Below, piece by piece: positions 9,046-18,184 of a stretch of DNA of 64,000 nt. Source of the DNA: Streptomyces bathyalis (GTDB lineage: Bacteria; Actinomycetota; Actinomycetes; Streptomycetales; Streptomycetaceae); assembly GCF_015910445.1 (NCBI RefSeq), contig NZ_CP048882.1:186001-250000 (forward strand). Direction: 5' to 3'. The notes below the pieces were generated by a model, which did no database searches, had not been told where the DNA came from, and saw nothing but the letters and a program-made list of their open reading frames with translations. The position numbers and the translations under genes were made by a program. How positions within the stretch are numbered: position 1 is the first letter of the stretch; every line of letters starts with the position of its first letter.

Positions 9046-9474
9046 ATGGAGGCCCTCGACCCGCGCCGCAGTATCCAGTTCGCTACCAGCCCCCGGCACT
9101 TGGCCGGGGGCGGCGACCCCCGGCACATCACCCAGGCGCTGCGCGCCGCCGGGTGGAAGAACCTGTCCGACCCCGACTATCCCCACGTCGTCCACGCCTT
9201 CCTCGATGACCGCACTCCACGCCATCTGCTCGCCGGATTCACCACCGCGCTGGCCGCCACTGCTCCGGTCCAGCGCCCGATGGCGAGCGTTCCGCACCCG
9301 CACCTGGTGACACAGGAACGCAGCGGCCCCCAGGGCGAAGCACTTGCCGAAGCCCACGAGCAGCGCCTTATCGCCGCCCGGGCAGCAGCCCGAAAGGCTC
9401 GCCGCGGAGCTGCTGTGCAGACCCAGCGCACACCTGCACCGACGGCAGCACCCGCCATTGCCCGACGCCGCTGA
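9046..9474 (+). CDS. DUF317-domain protein, short single-domain form
   Basis: ATG 9046 has GCAGGAG eight bases upstream. The N-terminal half shows RHLAGGGD, HITQALRAAGWKN and LLAGFTTAL. The middle strands of a full DUF317 unit (the SPDG turn and following hairpin) are missing, as if deleted in frame. A charged helix and a basic Ala/Arg-rich tail follow. Its presence next to the two-domain protein at 8168 suggests a duplicated and trimmed copy. Confidence 0.6.
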   Translation: MEALDPRRSIQFATSPRHLAGGGDPRHITQALRAAGWKNLSDPDYPHVVHAFLDDRTPRHLLAGFTTALAATAPVQRPMASVPHPHLVTQERSGPQGEALAEAHEQRLIAARAAARKARRGAAVQTQRTPAPTAAPAIARRR

Positions 9475-9540
9475 CCGTCCGCGCCGGCCCACGCCGCGCG
9501 CGCCCGCCAGTACGCCTCTCCCCCATCGAAAGCTCCCTTC

Positions 9541-10131
9541 GTGACGACCAATCCCCCCTCCCTGCACCAGCTGCGCCTGCGCCAACTCGCCGTCTACCTG
9601 CGAGAAGCCGAACAGGTCCTGGCCGACTGGGACCTCTACTCCGACCAGAACAGCACCCTCGACGGCTGGCCGATCGACGACGTGGCCTACGGGCTGCGCC
9701 AGCGCCAGCGCGACGCGGATACCTGGCGCGCCTTCCGCCCCCTCCTCTACGACGGCCACCACCTCCTGGACGGCGCCCAGGCCCAGCTCGCCCGGATACC
9801 CCAAGACCAAAGGTCACCGCACTGGGGGCCTCATCTCGCCCAGCTGCGCCAGGCTTTGGAGGAGATGCGCGCTCTCCAGTCGGAGTGGACCAGGATCCGC
9901 GAAGCACTGCCGGAAAGCGCGCGCCCCGGAACCAGGGCGTACGACGAACCGCTCACGGACCGCAACGCGGAAGCCTGGAGCCCACTCGTCACGTGGGCCG
10001 ATGACGGCCTGACGCTGATCAACATCGATGTCACTGCCGAGCTGGGCGTCTTGCCGCGTGAACGCCTCGCGCCTGCTCCTGCCCTGAACTCACCGCCAGT
10101 ACCAGGCACTTCGCGTCGCCGGAGCCGCTGA
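9541..10131 (+). CDS. 196-aa helical element protein, unknown function
   Basis: A GTG at 9541 opens the frame. The protein is rich in long amphipathic helices (LHQLRLRQLAVYLREAEQVL, then LRQALEEMRALQSEW) with conserved-looking Trp and Asp residues, and ends in a Pro/Ser/Arg tail. It lies just ahead of the coupling ATPase. No known domain is recognised; a structural or regulatory role in transfer would fit the position but is a guess. Confidence 0.55.
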   Translation: MTTNPPSLHQLRLRQLAVYLREAEQVLADWDLYSDQNSTLDGWPIDDVAYGLRQRQRDADTWRAFRPLLYDGHHLLDGAQAQLARIPQDQRSPHWGPHLAQLRQALEEMRALQSEWTRIREALPESARPGTRAYDEPLTDRNAEAWSPLVTWADDGLTLINIDVTAELGVLPRERLAPAPALNSPPVPGTSRRRSR

Positions 10132-10200
10132 CCGTTCCGCGTCCCCCACCGTGCCCTGCGCGAGGCCCCGTCTCATTCGTACGCCTTCTGGAAGTTGCCC

Positions 10201-12000
10201 GTGCCCCGATCGCCCTCCGCACCGTCCTCCAGCGACGGCTATGACGTCGCCTTCCGCATCCTGCTCGGCGTCATGGCCATCGCCGTGCCGCTGGCCCATC
10301 TGGCCTGGCTCGGCGGGAACATCACCACCTACCTCACCGGCACCGGGCCTTGGGCGCCATACCAGCCGACCGACGCACTGCTCCACCCCGACCGCCTCTG
10401 GCCCCACACCGGCAACACCGCCCTGATGGTCGGCCGACTCATCGTGCCGATCACCCTCCTCCTGGCGCTCGCAGCCCTGGGCGCCCTCTGGTGGAACCGC
10501 CGCGATGGCGGTCCCGGCAGGAGGAAGAAGTCGGTGGCGGGCATGGCCAAACGGGGCGACATCGCGCCGCTGCTGTCCAAACAGACCACCGCCAAAGCCC
10601 GCTCACTGCGACCGAGCCTGAAGAACACCAAGTCCCCTGCCGCGCACGAGACCGGCATCCTGCTCGGCAACCTCGCCGGAACACGGCGCGAGGTCCGCAT
10701 GGGCTACGAGGACGTCGCCGTGGCCATCATGGCCCCCCGCTCCGGCAAGACCACAGCCTTGGCCATCCCCGCCATCCTCCACGCACCCGGACCCGTGGTG
10801 CTCACCAGCAACAAGGCCGCCGGCGACGCCTACACCGCCACCCTGGAAGCCCGCGCCCGTATCGGCCGCACGTGGACCATGGACCCCCAGCAGATAGCCT
10901 ACGCCGAACGCACCATGTGGTGGAACCCGCTGACCGCGGCCACCACCCTGGAAGGCGCGAACCGGCTCGCCGGGCACTTCCTCGCCGCCTCCGTCGACGC
11001 CAACCAGCACGGCGACTTCTGGTCCAAGGCCGGATCGAACATTCTCGCCCAGCTCTTCCTCGCCGCCGCCAACGACCAGCGCCCCATCACCGACGTTATG
11101 GCCTGGCTCGCTTTCCCCGGCGACCGCACCCCGCTGGACATCCTCCGCGACACCGGCTTCGCTGCCGTCGCCGCTCAGCTCAAGGGCACCGTCGAAGGGC
11201 CGCCCGAAACACGGGACGGCATCTTCGAAACCGCCCGTCAGTACGCCGCCGCTCTGTTGAATGCGGAGATCGGCGCGTGGGTCACCCCGCACGACGATGT
11301 CGAGGAGTTCCGGCCGGAGGAGTTCGTCACCGGCCGCGACACCCTCTACCTGCTCTCCAAGGACGGCGGCGGAGGCGCATCCGCGTTGATCGCTGCCTGT
11401 GCCGATGCGGTGATGCGCACCGCGACCGCCGAGGCCGAACGCGGCGGCGGGCGCCTCGACCCGCCACTGCTCGCGGTCCTGGACGAAGCCGCGAACGTCT
11501 GCAAGATCTCCGATCTGCCCGACCTGTACTCCCACCTGGGATCGCGCGGCATCATCCCGCTCACGATCCTGCAGTCCTACCGGCAGGGCCAGAAAGTGTG
11601 GGGCGAGGCCGGCATGGACGCCATGTGGTCCGCCAGCACCGTGAAGGTCATCGGTTCCGGTATCGACGACCCGGACTTCGCGGACAAGCTCTCCCGTCTC
11701 ATCGGCGACCACGACGTCGAGACCACCTCCGTCTCCCGCTCGGAGTCGGGGAAGTCCACCTCGGTCTCGATGCGGCAGGAGCGGATCCTGCCCCCCGATG
11801 CGATCCGCGCCCTGGCCAAGGGCACCGCCCTGTGCTTCGCCACCGGCATGCGTGCCGCGATGCTCACCCTGCGCCCCTGGTACGCCGAACCCGGCGCCGA
11901 GGAACGGTCCGCGGCCTCCGCCCGCGCCTCCAAAGCCATCACCGCACGCGCCATCAACAAGACCGCACCCAACCGCGACGACTACGGGCCCGCCGCCTGA
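10201..12000 (+). CDS. TraG/VirD4-like conjugative coupling ATPase
   Basis: GTG 10201 is spaced six bases after GGAAG; TTG 10195 is an alternative. Two membrane segments are visible near residues 15-37 and 82-100. The Walker A motif is APRSGKTTAL (~residue 178) and Walker B is LLAVLDEAAN (~423). The segment GSRGIIPLTILQSYRQG is the conserved C-terminal coupling-protein/TraM-recognition signature. Such ATPases sit at the inner membrane and deliver DNA-protein substrates to a type IV-like channel. At ~600 aa it has full length. No relaxase, TraB/FtsK-type translocase or integrase is visible in the window, so those genes must lie further left or be absent. Confidence 0.85.
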   Translation: MPRSPSAPSSSDGYDVAFRILLGVMAIAVPLAHLAWLGGNITTYLTGTGPWAPYQPTDALLHPDRLWPHTGNTALMVGRLIVPITLLLALAALGALWWNRRDGGPGRRKKSVAGMAKRGDIAPLLSKQTTAKARSLRPSLKNTKSPAAHETGILLGNLAGTRREVRMGYEDVAVAIMAPRSGKTTALAIPAILHAPGPVVLTSNKAAGDAYTATLEARARIGRTWTMDPQQIAYAERTMWWNPLTAATTLEGANRLAGHFLAASVDANQHGDFWSKAGSNILAQLFLAAANDQRPITDVMAWLAFPGDRTPLDILRDTGFAAVAAQLKGTVEGPPETRDGIFETARQYAAALLNAEIGAWVTPHDDVEEFRPEEFVTGRDTLYLLSKDGGGGASALIAACADAVMRTATAEAERGGGRLDPPLLAVLDEAANVCKISDLPDLYSHLGSRGIIPLTILQSYRQGQKVWGEAGMDAMWSASTVKVIGSGIDDPDFADKLSRLIGDHDVETTSVSRSESGKSTSVSMRQERILPPDAIRALAKGTALCFATGMRAAMLTLRPWYAEPGAEERSAASARASKAITARAINKTAPNRDDYGPAA

Positions 12001-12077
12001 CCCCCACCACCCAGGCCGGCAGGCCCGAACCGGGCGCCCTGGGCGGCCGGCACGACTCCCCACGCACGAAAGGCCCG

Positions 12078-12620
12078 TTGACGATCATGCTGACTGAACC
12101 CGACGATCTCGCCGACCTCTCCCCGGCCCAAGCGCTGAACGCCGTCATCGCCGACATCGACGCCCACCCCATCCAGCCCGGCGGCAGCACCGGGCTGTTC
12201 ACCGCCACCCGGCACATCGACCTCCTGTCCCACCTGGCCCGCCGCCTCGCCGGCGACGCCTACTACTACGCGGAGCAGGCCGAGCACCGCCCCGCAGACG
12301 CCCAGCGGATGGCCGGCCTGCTGGCCACGGCATGCCGCCCGGTCACGCAGGCCCTGCAGCACTACGTCCAGGCCCTAGCTCCGCTGGGTGACCTGCGCAC
12401 ACCCCCGGATGAAGCCGACACCGCCGCCGTGGTGAAAGCCGAGGGGCTGCGCCGCACCGTGGACAGCCATCTGCGCCAAGCCCGCACGGCCCTCGACCTC
12501 ACAGGTGAGGTCCTGACCACCTCAGACGGCGCGGCCAAGGCCGCCCGTCCGCACCCGGGCCATACACCAGGCAGCGCCCCGCCCGCGCCCGGCGGCAAGC
12601 CGCCGCGGCGCACCCGCTGA
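12078..12620 (+). CDS. 180-aa helical element protein, unknown function
   Basis: A TTG at 12078 follows GAAAGG by four bases; the in-frame ATG at 12087 is the alternative start. The protein is Ala-rich and mostly helical (ATRHIDLLSHLARRLAGDAYYYAEQA, with Tyr and His clusters), with a Pro/Gly-rich tail. It directly follows the coupling ATPase and precedes a GF-module protein. Length and composition resemble the small partner proteins elsewhere in this operon. No named family is recognised. Confidence 0.55.
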   Translation: MTIMLTEPDDLADLSPAQALNAVIADIDAHPIQPGGSTGLFTATRHIDLLSHLARRLAGDAYYYAEQAEHRPADAQRMAGLLATACRPVTQALQHYVQALAPLGDLRTPPDEADTAAVVKAEGLRRTVDSHLRQARTALDLTGEVLTTSDGAAKAARPHPGHTPGSAPPAPGGKPPRRTR

Positions 12621-12638
12621 CCACCCCCGGAAACCCCT

Positions 12639-13217
12639 GTGGCCTACATCGACCATCACGACGTCTTCTTCGGATCGGCTGAGGACGGATCCCCGTTCGT
12701 CGTCGTCAACGCCGACCTCCCCGCCGCCCACCGCATCCTCACCCAGAGCGGATTCACCGCTCACGAACAGCACGGCCACATCTGGTATCGGCTGCCGCCC
12801 GGCACCTCACACCAGGACGCCGATCAGGCCACGGCGCTGGCCTTCATGCAGCTGCTCGCCACGACCACGAACATCGCGGACCTGACCTCCACAGCAGACG
12901 AAGAAGCTGTGGCCGATGTCCACTTCGACCTGACCGGCCCACATGTCACCGCCACCACGCACTGGGCTGCGATCCGGCACGTCCTGGCCCTGCACGGCTT
13001 CCGCCCCACCCCCGCGGGCCACGTCCTGCCACCCGAGACGACCGAAGCCGAAGCCATCGCCGCCGTCGTCCGGGCCGAGGCCCACCTCTACACCACCGGC
13101 GCCCGCATCCACATCAACCTCGGCATCCCCGCACCCGAGAACACCCCACGAGCGCACTCCAGACCGCCTCGGACCATTTCGTCCCCCGCCCAGGTACAGG
13201 TGCAACGCCACCGCTAG
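12639..13217 (+). CDS. GF-module paralogue with two module copies, 192 aa
   Basis: GTG 12639 starts 18 bases after the previous stop. The protein contains the module twice. The first copy is AAHRILTQSGF then WYRLP at residues ~28-50; the second is AIRHVLALHGFRP then HVLPPET at ~105-125. An acidic helix follows each. This internal duplication suggests the module is a domain of ~65 residues. Function is unknown. The last 25 residues are disordered and basic. Confidence 0.6.
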   Translation: MAYIDHHDVFFGSAEDGSPFVVVNADLPAAHRILTQSGFTAHEQHGHIWYRLPPGTSHQDADQATALAFMQLLATTTNIADLTSTADEEAVADVHFDLTGPHVTATTHWAAIRHVLALHGFRPTPAGHVLPPETTEAEAIAAVVRAEAHLYTTGARIHINLGIPAPENTPRAHSRPPRTISSPAQVQVQRHR

Positions 13218-13250
13218 CGCTGACCCCGACCACCAAGCAGAGAACTCCTC

Positions 13251-13823
13251 ATGGACCAGACCACCCCCCTCGCCCAAGCCGGCCAACTCAGCGCCCTCGC
13301 CGACCGCTTCACCTCCCTACGCGCCCAACTGACCACGGAAACAGCCGAACCGGGCAGCGGCACAGACGGACTGCGGCACCTCACCCCCCTGCTGACCCAC
13401 TCCCAGGACCTGGTCACCGAAGCACTCGCGCGCCTGACCGTGCTCAACGACAGCCCAGCCGCCAGTCGGCCCGGAGCCCGCGCCGCCGCCGACTGCCTCG
13501 CCACAGTCGTCGAAAACTCCGCCCACGCTTCGGCCTGCCTGGCCATGGCCGTCTCCGACAACACCTACGACGCCGCCCCCTTCCACGCCGAGCAACCGGA
13601 ACGCGACAGCGAGCACCAGGAGCGGCACCGGCAGGCCCGCACCGCCATTACCGCTCACCTGGACGACGCGGCCGGGCGGTTGGACAACTGCGCGACCGCC
13701 TGCCGCTACACCGCCAGCTGGCTCCACTCCGCCGCACCGGCGCAGGGCGCAGCACCGGCCAAGCCGGTCAAGCTCAGCCAGATCCAGCACCAGGTCACGG
13801 CGGCGCAGGGCGTTCGGCGATGA
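13251..13823 (+). CDS. 190-aa helical element protein, unknown function
   Basis: ATG 13251 follows GAGAACTC, a weak ribosome-binding site. The sequence is almost entirely helical with heptad-like spacing (LSALADRFTSLRAQL, LLTHSQDLVTEALARLTVL), suggesting a helical bundle. It overlaps the DUF317 gene at 13820 by ATGA. The half-gene at 14560 shows similar composition and may be a relative. No function is assigned. Confidence 0.55.
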   Translation: MDQTTPLAQAGQLSALADRFTSLRAQLTTETAEPGSGTDGLRHLTPLLTHSQDLVTEALARLTVLNDSPAASRPGARAAADCLATVVENSAHASACLAMAVSDNTYDAAPFHAEQPERDSEHQERHRQARTAITAHLDDAAGRLDNCATACRYTASWLHSAAPAQGAAPAKPVKLSQIQHQVTAAQGVRR

Positions 13824-14533
13824 GGCAGTACGCGCCCGACGAGCGGGTCATGGTCTCGCCGCGGTATATGGCCGGCGCCGGCGACCGGATCGCCGACGTG
13901 ATCGGTCCCCTCATCGACCTCTTCAGCTGGAACCACGAGCACGACGCCCCCACCGGACACGTCACGATCGACAGTCCCGACCGCAGCCTCGTCGTCGACT
14001 TCACCCCGCTGCACCCTCTCGGCCACTTGTGCACCGTCGCCCACCACGAGCCCTCCTGGGAAGCGACCTTCAGCAGGCAGTCGCCCCTGGAGGCGGTCGC
14101 CGCCGTCACCCAGGCACTGCCTCAGCTCCTCGGCGATACCCGTCACGCCGAACACATCCCGATCACGGACATGCCCCTGGACCAGCTCGCCGCACTGAAC
14201 GACTGGTCGGTCGAAGGCGGCACCCTCACCTCGCCCGACCTGTACTGCCGACTGGAATACACGCCCGACCAGGAGATCGCCTGGCAGGTCGAGCACCTCT
14301 ACTTCGAGAACGCACCGCTGGCCACCTTCACCCACGGCACCCCCGAGGGCCTCGTCCGCAGCTTCTTCGCCCACCTGGCCACGCCCATCGCCGTGGAGCG
14401 GGCCTTCGCCGACCTCCCCCTCAGCACTCGGCATGAGCACAGCGCCCTGGTCACACCGGTCCGTGGAACCGCGATGAATCCGCACGTCCACCACGCCCTG
14501 ACTCAGCTCGACCGCCCCCGCCGGCGCCGCTGA
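13820..14533 (+). CDS. DUF317-domain protein with two domains
   Basis: ATG 13820 overlaps the previous stop. The first unit (VSPRYMAGAGD, SPDRSLVVDF, WEATFSRQSPLEAVAAV) and second unit (PLDQLAALNDWSV, SPDLYCRLEY, LVRSFFAHL) follow the DUF317 layout. It is the third DUF317 gene in the operon and the best preserved. The family is known as a Streptomyces-enriched domain of unknown function, frequently on conjugative elements. The paired smaller helical gene upstream suggests that each DUF317 protein travels with a partner. Confidence 0.65.
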   Translation: MRQYAPDERVMVSPRYMAGAGDRIADVIGPLIDLFSWNHEHDAPTGHVTIDSPDRSLVVDFTPLHPLGHLCTVAHHEPSWEATFSRQSPLEAVAAVTQALPQLLGDTRHAEHIPITDMPLDQLAALNDWSVEGGTLTSPDLYCRLEYTPDQEIAWQVEHLYFENAPLATFTHGTPEGLVRSFFAHLATPIAVERAFADLPLSTRHEHSALVTPVRGTAMNPHVHHALTQLDRPRRRR

Positions 14534-14559
14534 GCCACCCCCTTCGCCCGGAGCCATCC

Positions 14560-15381
14560 CTGCCCGAGAAGACCCTGTGCCTTGAGCCCGCCGAGCAACT
14601 CCTGTCGCTGGCAGCCGACTTCACCCGATTCAACGACGCCCACGCGCGGCACGCGCTGGGCGGGCCGGCCCCCATCGCGCTGCTGACCACACAGACGGAA
14701 TCCGCCCAGCACCTGGCCCGATCCGCGCTCACCATCGTGGACACGCTCAACGCCCAGCCGATGTACCACAGCCCCGACATCCACGGGGTGTAGGCACGCG
14801 TGCGCCAGCTCGCCCACCTCGCCACCGACGCAGCCGGCCAACTCATCGATGCCGTCGACATCCTCGACCACACCTGCGCCGGGCTCCCCGTTGAACTGGG
14901 CGAGGACGTCCTGGCGGTCCTGACCGAGCAGGAGGCGCGCCAGGAAGCCGGCCGGCGCCTCACCCCCGTCGCCAGCCTCACCGCGTTGGGCTCCTCAGAC
15001 GCTCTGGCAACCGCCGAGCTCTTCGTGGCCGACCGCCGCCGCCGGAGCTTCGTACCCGGCTACCTGCCTTCTGCCCTCTCCCATGCTCAGAGCACCATCC
15101 TGCGCTCGGTGGCCCGGGGCGATGTTGCGATCACCGACGACAAGCCCCATCTGCGCCGCGAGGGCATCCGCGTCAGCATCAGCACCATCCGCGCACTGGA
15201 GAACCGCGGCCTGGTCATGCGCGAGGACTGCCCGGACCGGTTTCGCGACGAGCACGTGCACCTCACCGCCGCCGGGCGACGCGACCTCGCCGCCTCATTC
15301 GCACGGCCGCGCCCCGCGGGCCTGACCACCACACGCCCCGCAACGCCCCTGCCGACAGCCCCGGCCGGCCGCGCCCGCTGA
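14560..15381 (+). pseudogene. Winged-helix protein interrupted by an in-frame TAG
   Basis: One frame runs from about 14560 (no ATG/GTG there; CTG after GGAG is the best candidate) to 15381, broken only by TAG at 14791-14793. GTG 14800, nine bases on, could restart translation and give a 193-aa protein. The part after the stop ends in a winged-helix domain: AQSTILRSVARGD, STIRALENRGLV, then VHLTAAGRRDL, typical of MarR-like DNA-binding folds. A single C-to-T change (CAG to TAG) would explain the break. The downstream half may still be expressed. A role in regulating the element is possible but not shown. Confidence 0.5.
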
Positions 15382-15398
15382 ACCCACACGCCGACCCC

Positions 15399-15980
15399 TT
15401 GGGAGACCTCACGCCCTCCGACACCCCTACACCGCACGACATCGCTCGCGCCCTGGCCGCCCAGGTCCACCCCGACGCCACACCCCGCGACGTCGTCGTC
15501 CACTTCACCCTGCGCCGCCTGGCCGCCCCACGCTACGACCACAGGTCCTCCGGCGGCCCCGCGAGCGTCATCGCCCAGTCCCTTCACTCCCACCTCTACG
15601 GACTGCCCGACGACCCCGGCCCGGTGCCCACCGCCCTCGACGAACTCCTCCAGACCCTGACCACCGCCCGCCATGGCGACCAACAGCACGCCGTCCTGGT
15701 CCAGCTCGCCGAACAGCTGCGCAACGCCGCCGAGATCCTCGAATGGGCCCGCAACAACGCCCACTGGCGTCAACTGCCCGCCCCCACCTGGGAATGGCTC
15801 CGCGCAGCCACGGACAGCACGCGCGAACTCGCCGACGGCCTCGACGACATCCGGACCGCCTTCCGCAGCCAGCCCACCGCGCCGGTCTCGCACCAACAGC
15901 ACACGCATCCCGCCCCCGGGCCAAGCGCCGTCGCGCCCGCGAAGCCAACTCCACCGGCAGGTGGTCGAGCACGCCAGTGA
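15399..15980 (+). CDS. 193-aa element protein, unknown function
   Basis: The frame opens with TTG at 15399, but GGGAG lies just inside it, so the true start may be a few codons later at a non-standard codon. The body is helical with a repeated LAEQLRNAAEILEWARN-type helix and a Trp-rich patch (HWRQLPAPTWEWL). The tail is Pro/Gln-rich. It overlaps the TrpA-like gene at 15977 by GTGA. No family is recognised. Confidence 0.45.
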   Translation: MGDLTPSDTPTPHDIARALAAQVHPDATPRDVVVHFTLRRLAAPRYDHRSSGGPASVIAQSLHSHLYGLPDDPGPVPTALDELLQTLTTARHGDQQHAVLVQLAEQLRNAAEILEWARNNAHWRQLPAPTWEWLRAATDSTRELADGLDDIRTAFRSQPTAPVSHQQHTHPAPGPSAVAPAKPTPPAGGRARQ

Positions 15981-16890
15981 CCAGACCCGTCCTCGCCGCC
16001 GTCCACGCGCTCGACCGCCTTCTCGCCCAGCCCCGCACCGCACTGGCCGTCTTCGTCCCCGCCGGACTCACCGAGCAGGCCGCCGAGCGCCACTACCTCG
16101 ACGCGTTCGCCGCCCATGGAACGGATGTCTTCGAGGTCGGCATCCCGCACCCGGACGCCGTGCTCGACGGCGAAGTCGTCCGCTCCGCCTACCAGCAGGC
16201 GCTGCGCCGCGGTACCGGAATCACCGACGTCCTGCGCACCGTCGAACACGCCGCGAGCCGGTGCCCGGTCGTCGTGATGAGCTACTGGGCCTCCATCCAG
16301 CACCACGGACCCGAACGCCTGGCCACGGCGCTCGCCGACGCCGGCGCCGCCGCGGTGATGGTCCCCGATCTGCCGCCCGACGCGTCGCGCTCCCGGAACG
16401 AGCCGCTGCCGGCGCCGGTCTCGCCACACCGCGCTTCATCCCCCGCACCACCACCGAGCAGCAACTCCCGGGCCTGTGTGCCGGGGCGTCCGGCTGGCTC
16501 TACGCACCCGCCAGCCACCAGCCCACCGGATACCAGGGCCCCCTCGACCTCACCGCACTCGCCGACTTCACCCAGCGACTGCGCGCCACCAGCCCACTGC
16601 CCGTGGCCTGCGGCGTCGGCATCTCCACACCCGCCCTCGCAGCAGCCGTCGCGCCCCTGGTCGACGCCGTGGTCATCGGCTCCCCCATCGTCCGCGCGCT
16701 GACCTGTGGTCCCACCGAAGCGGCAGCCCTGGTCGCCGAGTTCGCCGACGCCATCCGCACCAGGGCCTCCGGCACCGCTGTCCGGGATGCACAGGAACAC
16801 GCGCAGCACATAGCCGGCGGCCACTGCCCAAGGGAGTGCCGCGACACCGGAGTAGAGCCGGTGCAGGACGACTTCGGACTCGCCACGTGA
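15977..16890 (+). pseudogene. TrpA-like protein (tryptophan synthase alpha fold), frameshifted
   Basis: Starting at GTG 15977, the protein has the TrpA hallmarks FVPAGLTE, FEVGIPHPDAVLDGEVV and VVMSYW. The FEVGIP glutamate and the aspartate of the DAVLDG segment correspond to the catalytic Glu/Asp pair. At about 16388 the frame shifts; adding one C (GACGC to GACCGC) continues into ALPERAAA, a GVGIS phosphate-loop-like segment and VIGSPIVRAL. The full product would be ~304 aa, longer than chromosomal TrpA by a C-terminal tail. No trpB is nearby. A TrpA-like gene in a conjugative operon is unusual and probably does not serve tryptophan synthesis. Confidence 0.65.
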
Positions 16891-18184
16891 TCCTGGACCT
16901 CTTCTCCGGCCCCGGCGGATGGACCCACGCCCTGACGATCCTCTGGACACAGGACGTGGGCCTGGAATGGGATGAGTGGGCCTGCAAGACCCGCGCCGCA
17001 GCGGGTCAGTTGACCATCCGCACCGACGTAGCGATGTATCCCGTCCGGCCCTTCACCGGCCGGACCATCGGCCTCATCGCGAGCCCGCCGTGCCAGGCAT
17101 GGTCGATGGCCGGCAAACGCCTCGGCCTGCTCGACCAGCCCCTGGTCCACCAGGCCGTCGCCGACCTGGCCGCCGGACGGGACACCCGCGAGAAGCTGCT
17201 GGCCTCCTGCCGGGACGAACGCTCGCTGCTTGCCGCCGAGCCCATGCGCTACCTGCACGCCCTCAACACCGTGGGCGAGCCCGAGTGGACCGTCATGGAA
17301 GAAGTCCCCGACGTGCTGCCGCTATGACGCCAGTACGCGCAGACCCTGCGCACCTGGGGCTTCTCCACCTGGGCCGGCATCCTGAACGCCGCCGACTACG
17401 GCGTCCCGCAGACAAGGCGCCGGGCCATCCTGCTCGCCTCCCGCGTCCGTACCGCCGTGCCGCCGGAGCCCACACACGCCCCATTCGCCGAGCCGGAGAC
17501 GCTCTTCGGGCCGGGCCGCCGGCAGTGGGTGTCCATGGCCCAGGCCCTCGGCTGGGGCGCTACCGACCGGCCCGCCCCCACCGTCTGCGCCGGCGGCGGA
17601 CCCGGCGGCGGGCCGGAACCTTTCCCCTCCGGCTCCCGCAAGTCCCTCGCCGACGCCCGCGAACGCGGCACCTGGCTCCTGCACACCGGCCGCGACCAGC
17701 GACCCGATGGGACCCGCCAGACCACCAGCCCCCACAACCGGCCCGCACCGGCACTGACCACCAAGGCCGGCGGCCAGTGGACAATCCCGGCCCCACCCCG
17801 CCGCCACACAGTCGCCTGACGGCAGGGGCGGGCGGAAGTGGCTGCTGCGCAGCAACAACCAGACCAACGCCACCACCCGCGGAGCGGATGAGCCCGCCAG
17901 CACGCTCTTCTTCGGCCACCGGGCGAATGAGTGCGACCCGGATCGCGGCACCCCCCGCCAGCGGCGACAGCACCTGCGGTGATGCGGCTGCGGAGTCGGT
18001 GCGGATCACCGCGCAGGAAGCGGGCGTTCTGCAGAGCTTCCCCGCCGACTACCCCTGGGCCGGGAACAAGGGCCAGCAGTTCTCCCAGATCGGCAACGCC
18101 GTCCCACCCCGCGTGGCGGCCCACCTCCTCGCACCACACCTCGACAAGACCCTCGGACCCGACGACTTCGACCTGGCCGCCTGA
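16887..18184 (+). pseudogene. DNA (cytosine-5)-methyltransferase, broken by a stop and frameshifts
   Basis: GTG 16887 overlaps the previous gene. Motif I is LDLFSGPGGW, motif IV is SPPCQAWS, motif VI reads EEVPD, motif VIII is VPQTRRRAILLAS and motif X is GNAVPPRVAAHL, the full order of a C5-cytosine methyltransferase. An in-frame TGA at 17324-17326 replaces what is most likely a Trp codon (TGG) in the segment before RQYAQTLRTWG. A further frame change between about 17800 and 17930 separates the target-recognition region from motif X. The lesions should make it inactive unless some are sequencing errors. Its intact relative would methylate cytosine in a short DNA site, probably as host-restriction protection for the element. 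Confidence 0.8.

Noticed and set aside
10350..12620. 756-aa + frame overlapping the coupling ATPase
   Set aside because: It is an Arg/His-rich shadow of the TraG-like gene; only its last part (from 12078) is a real gene.
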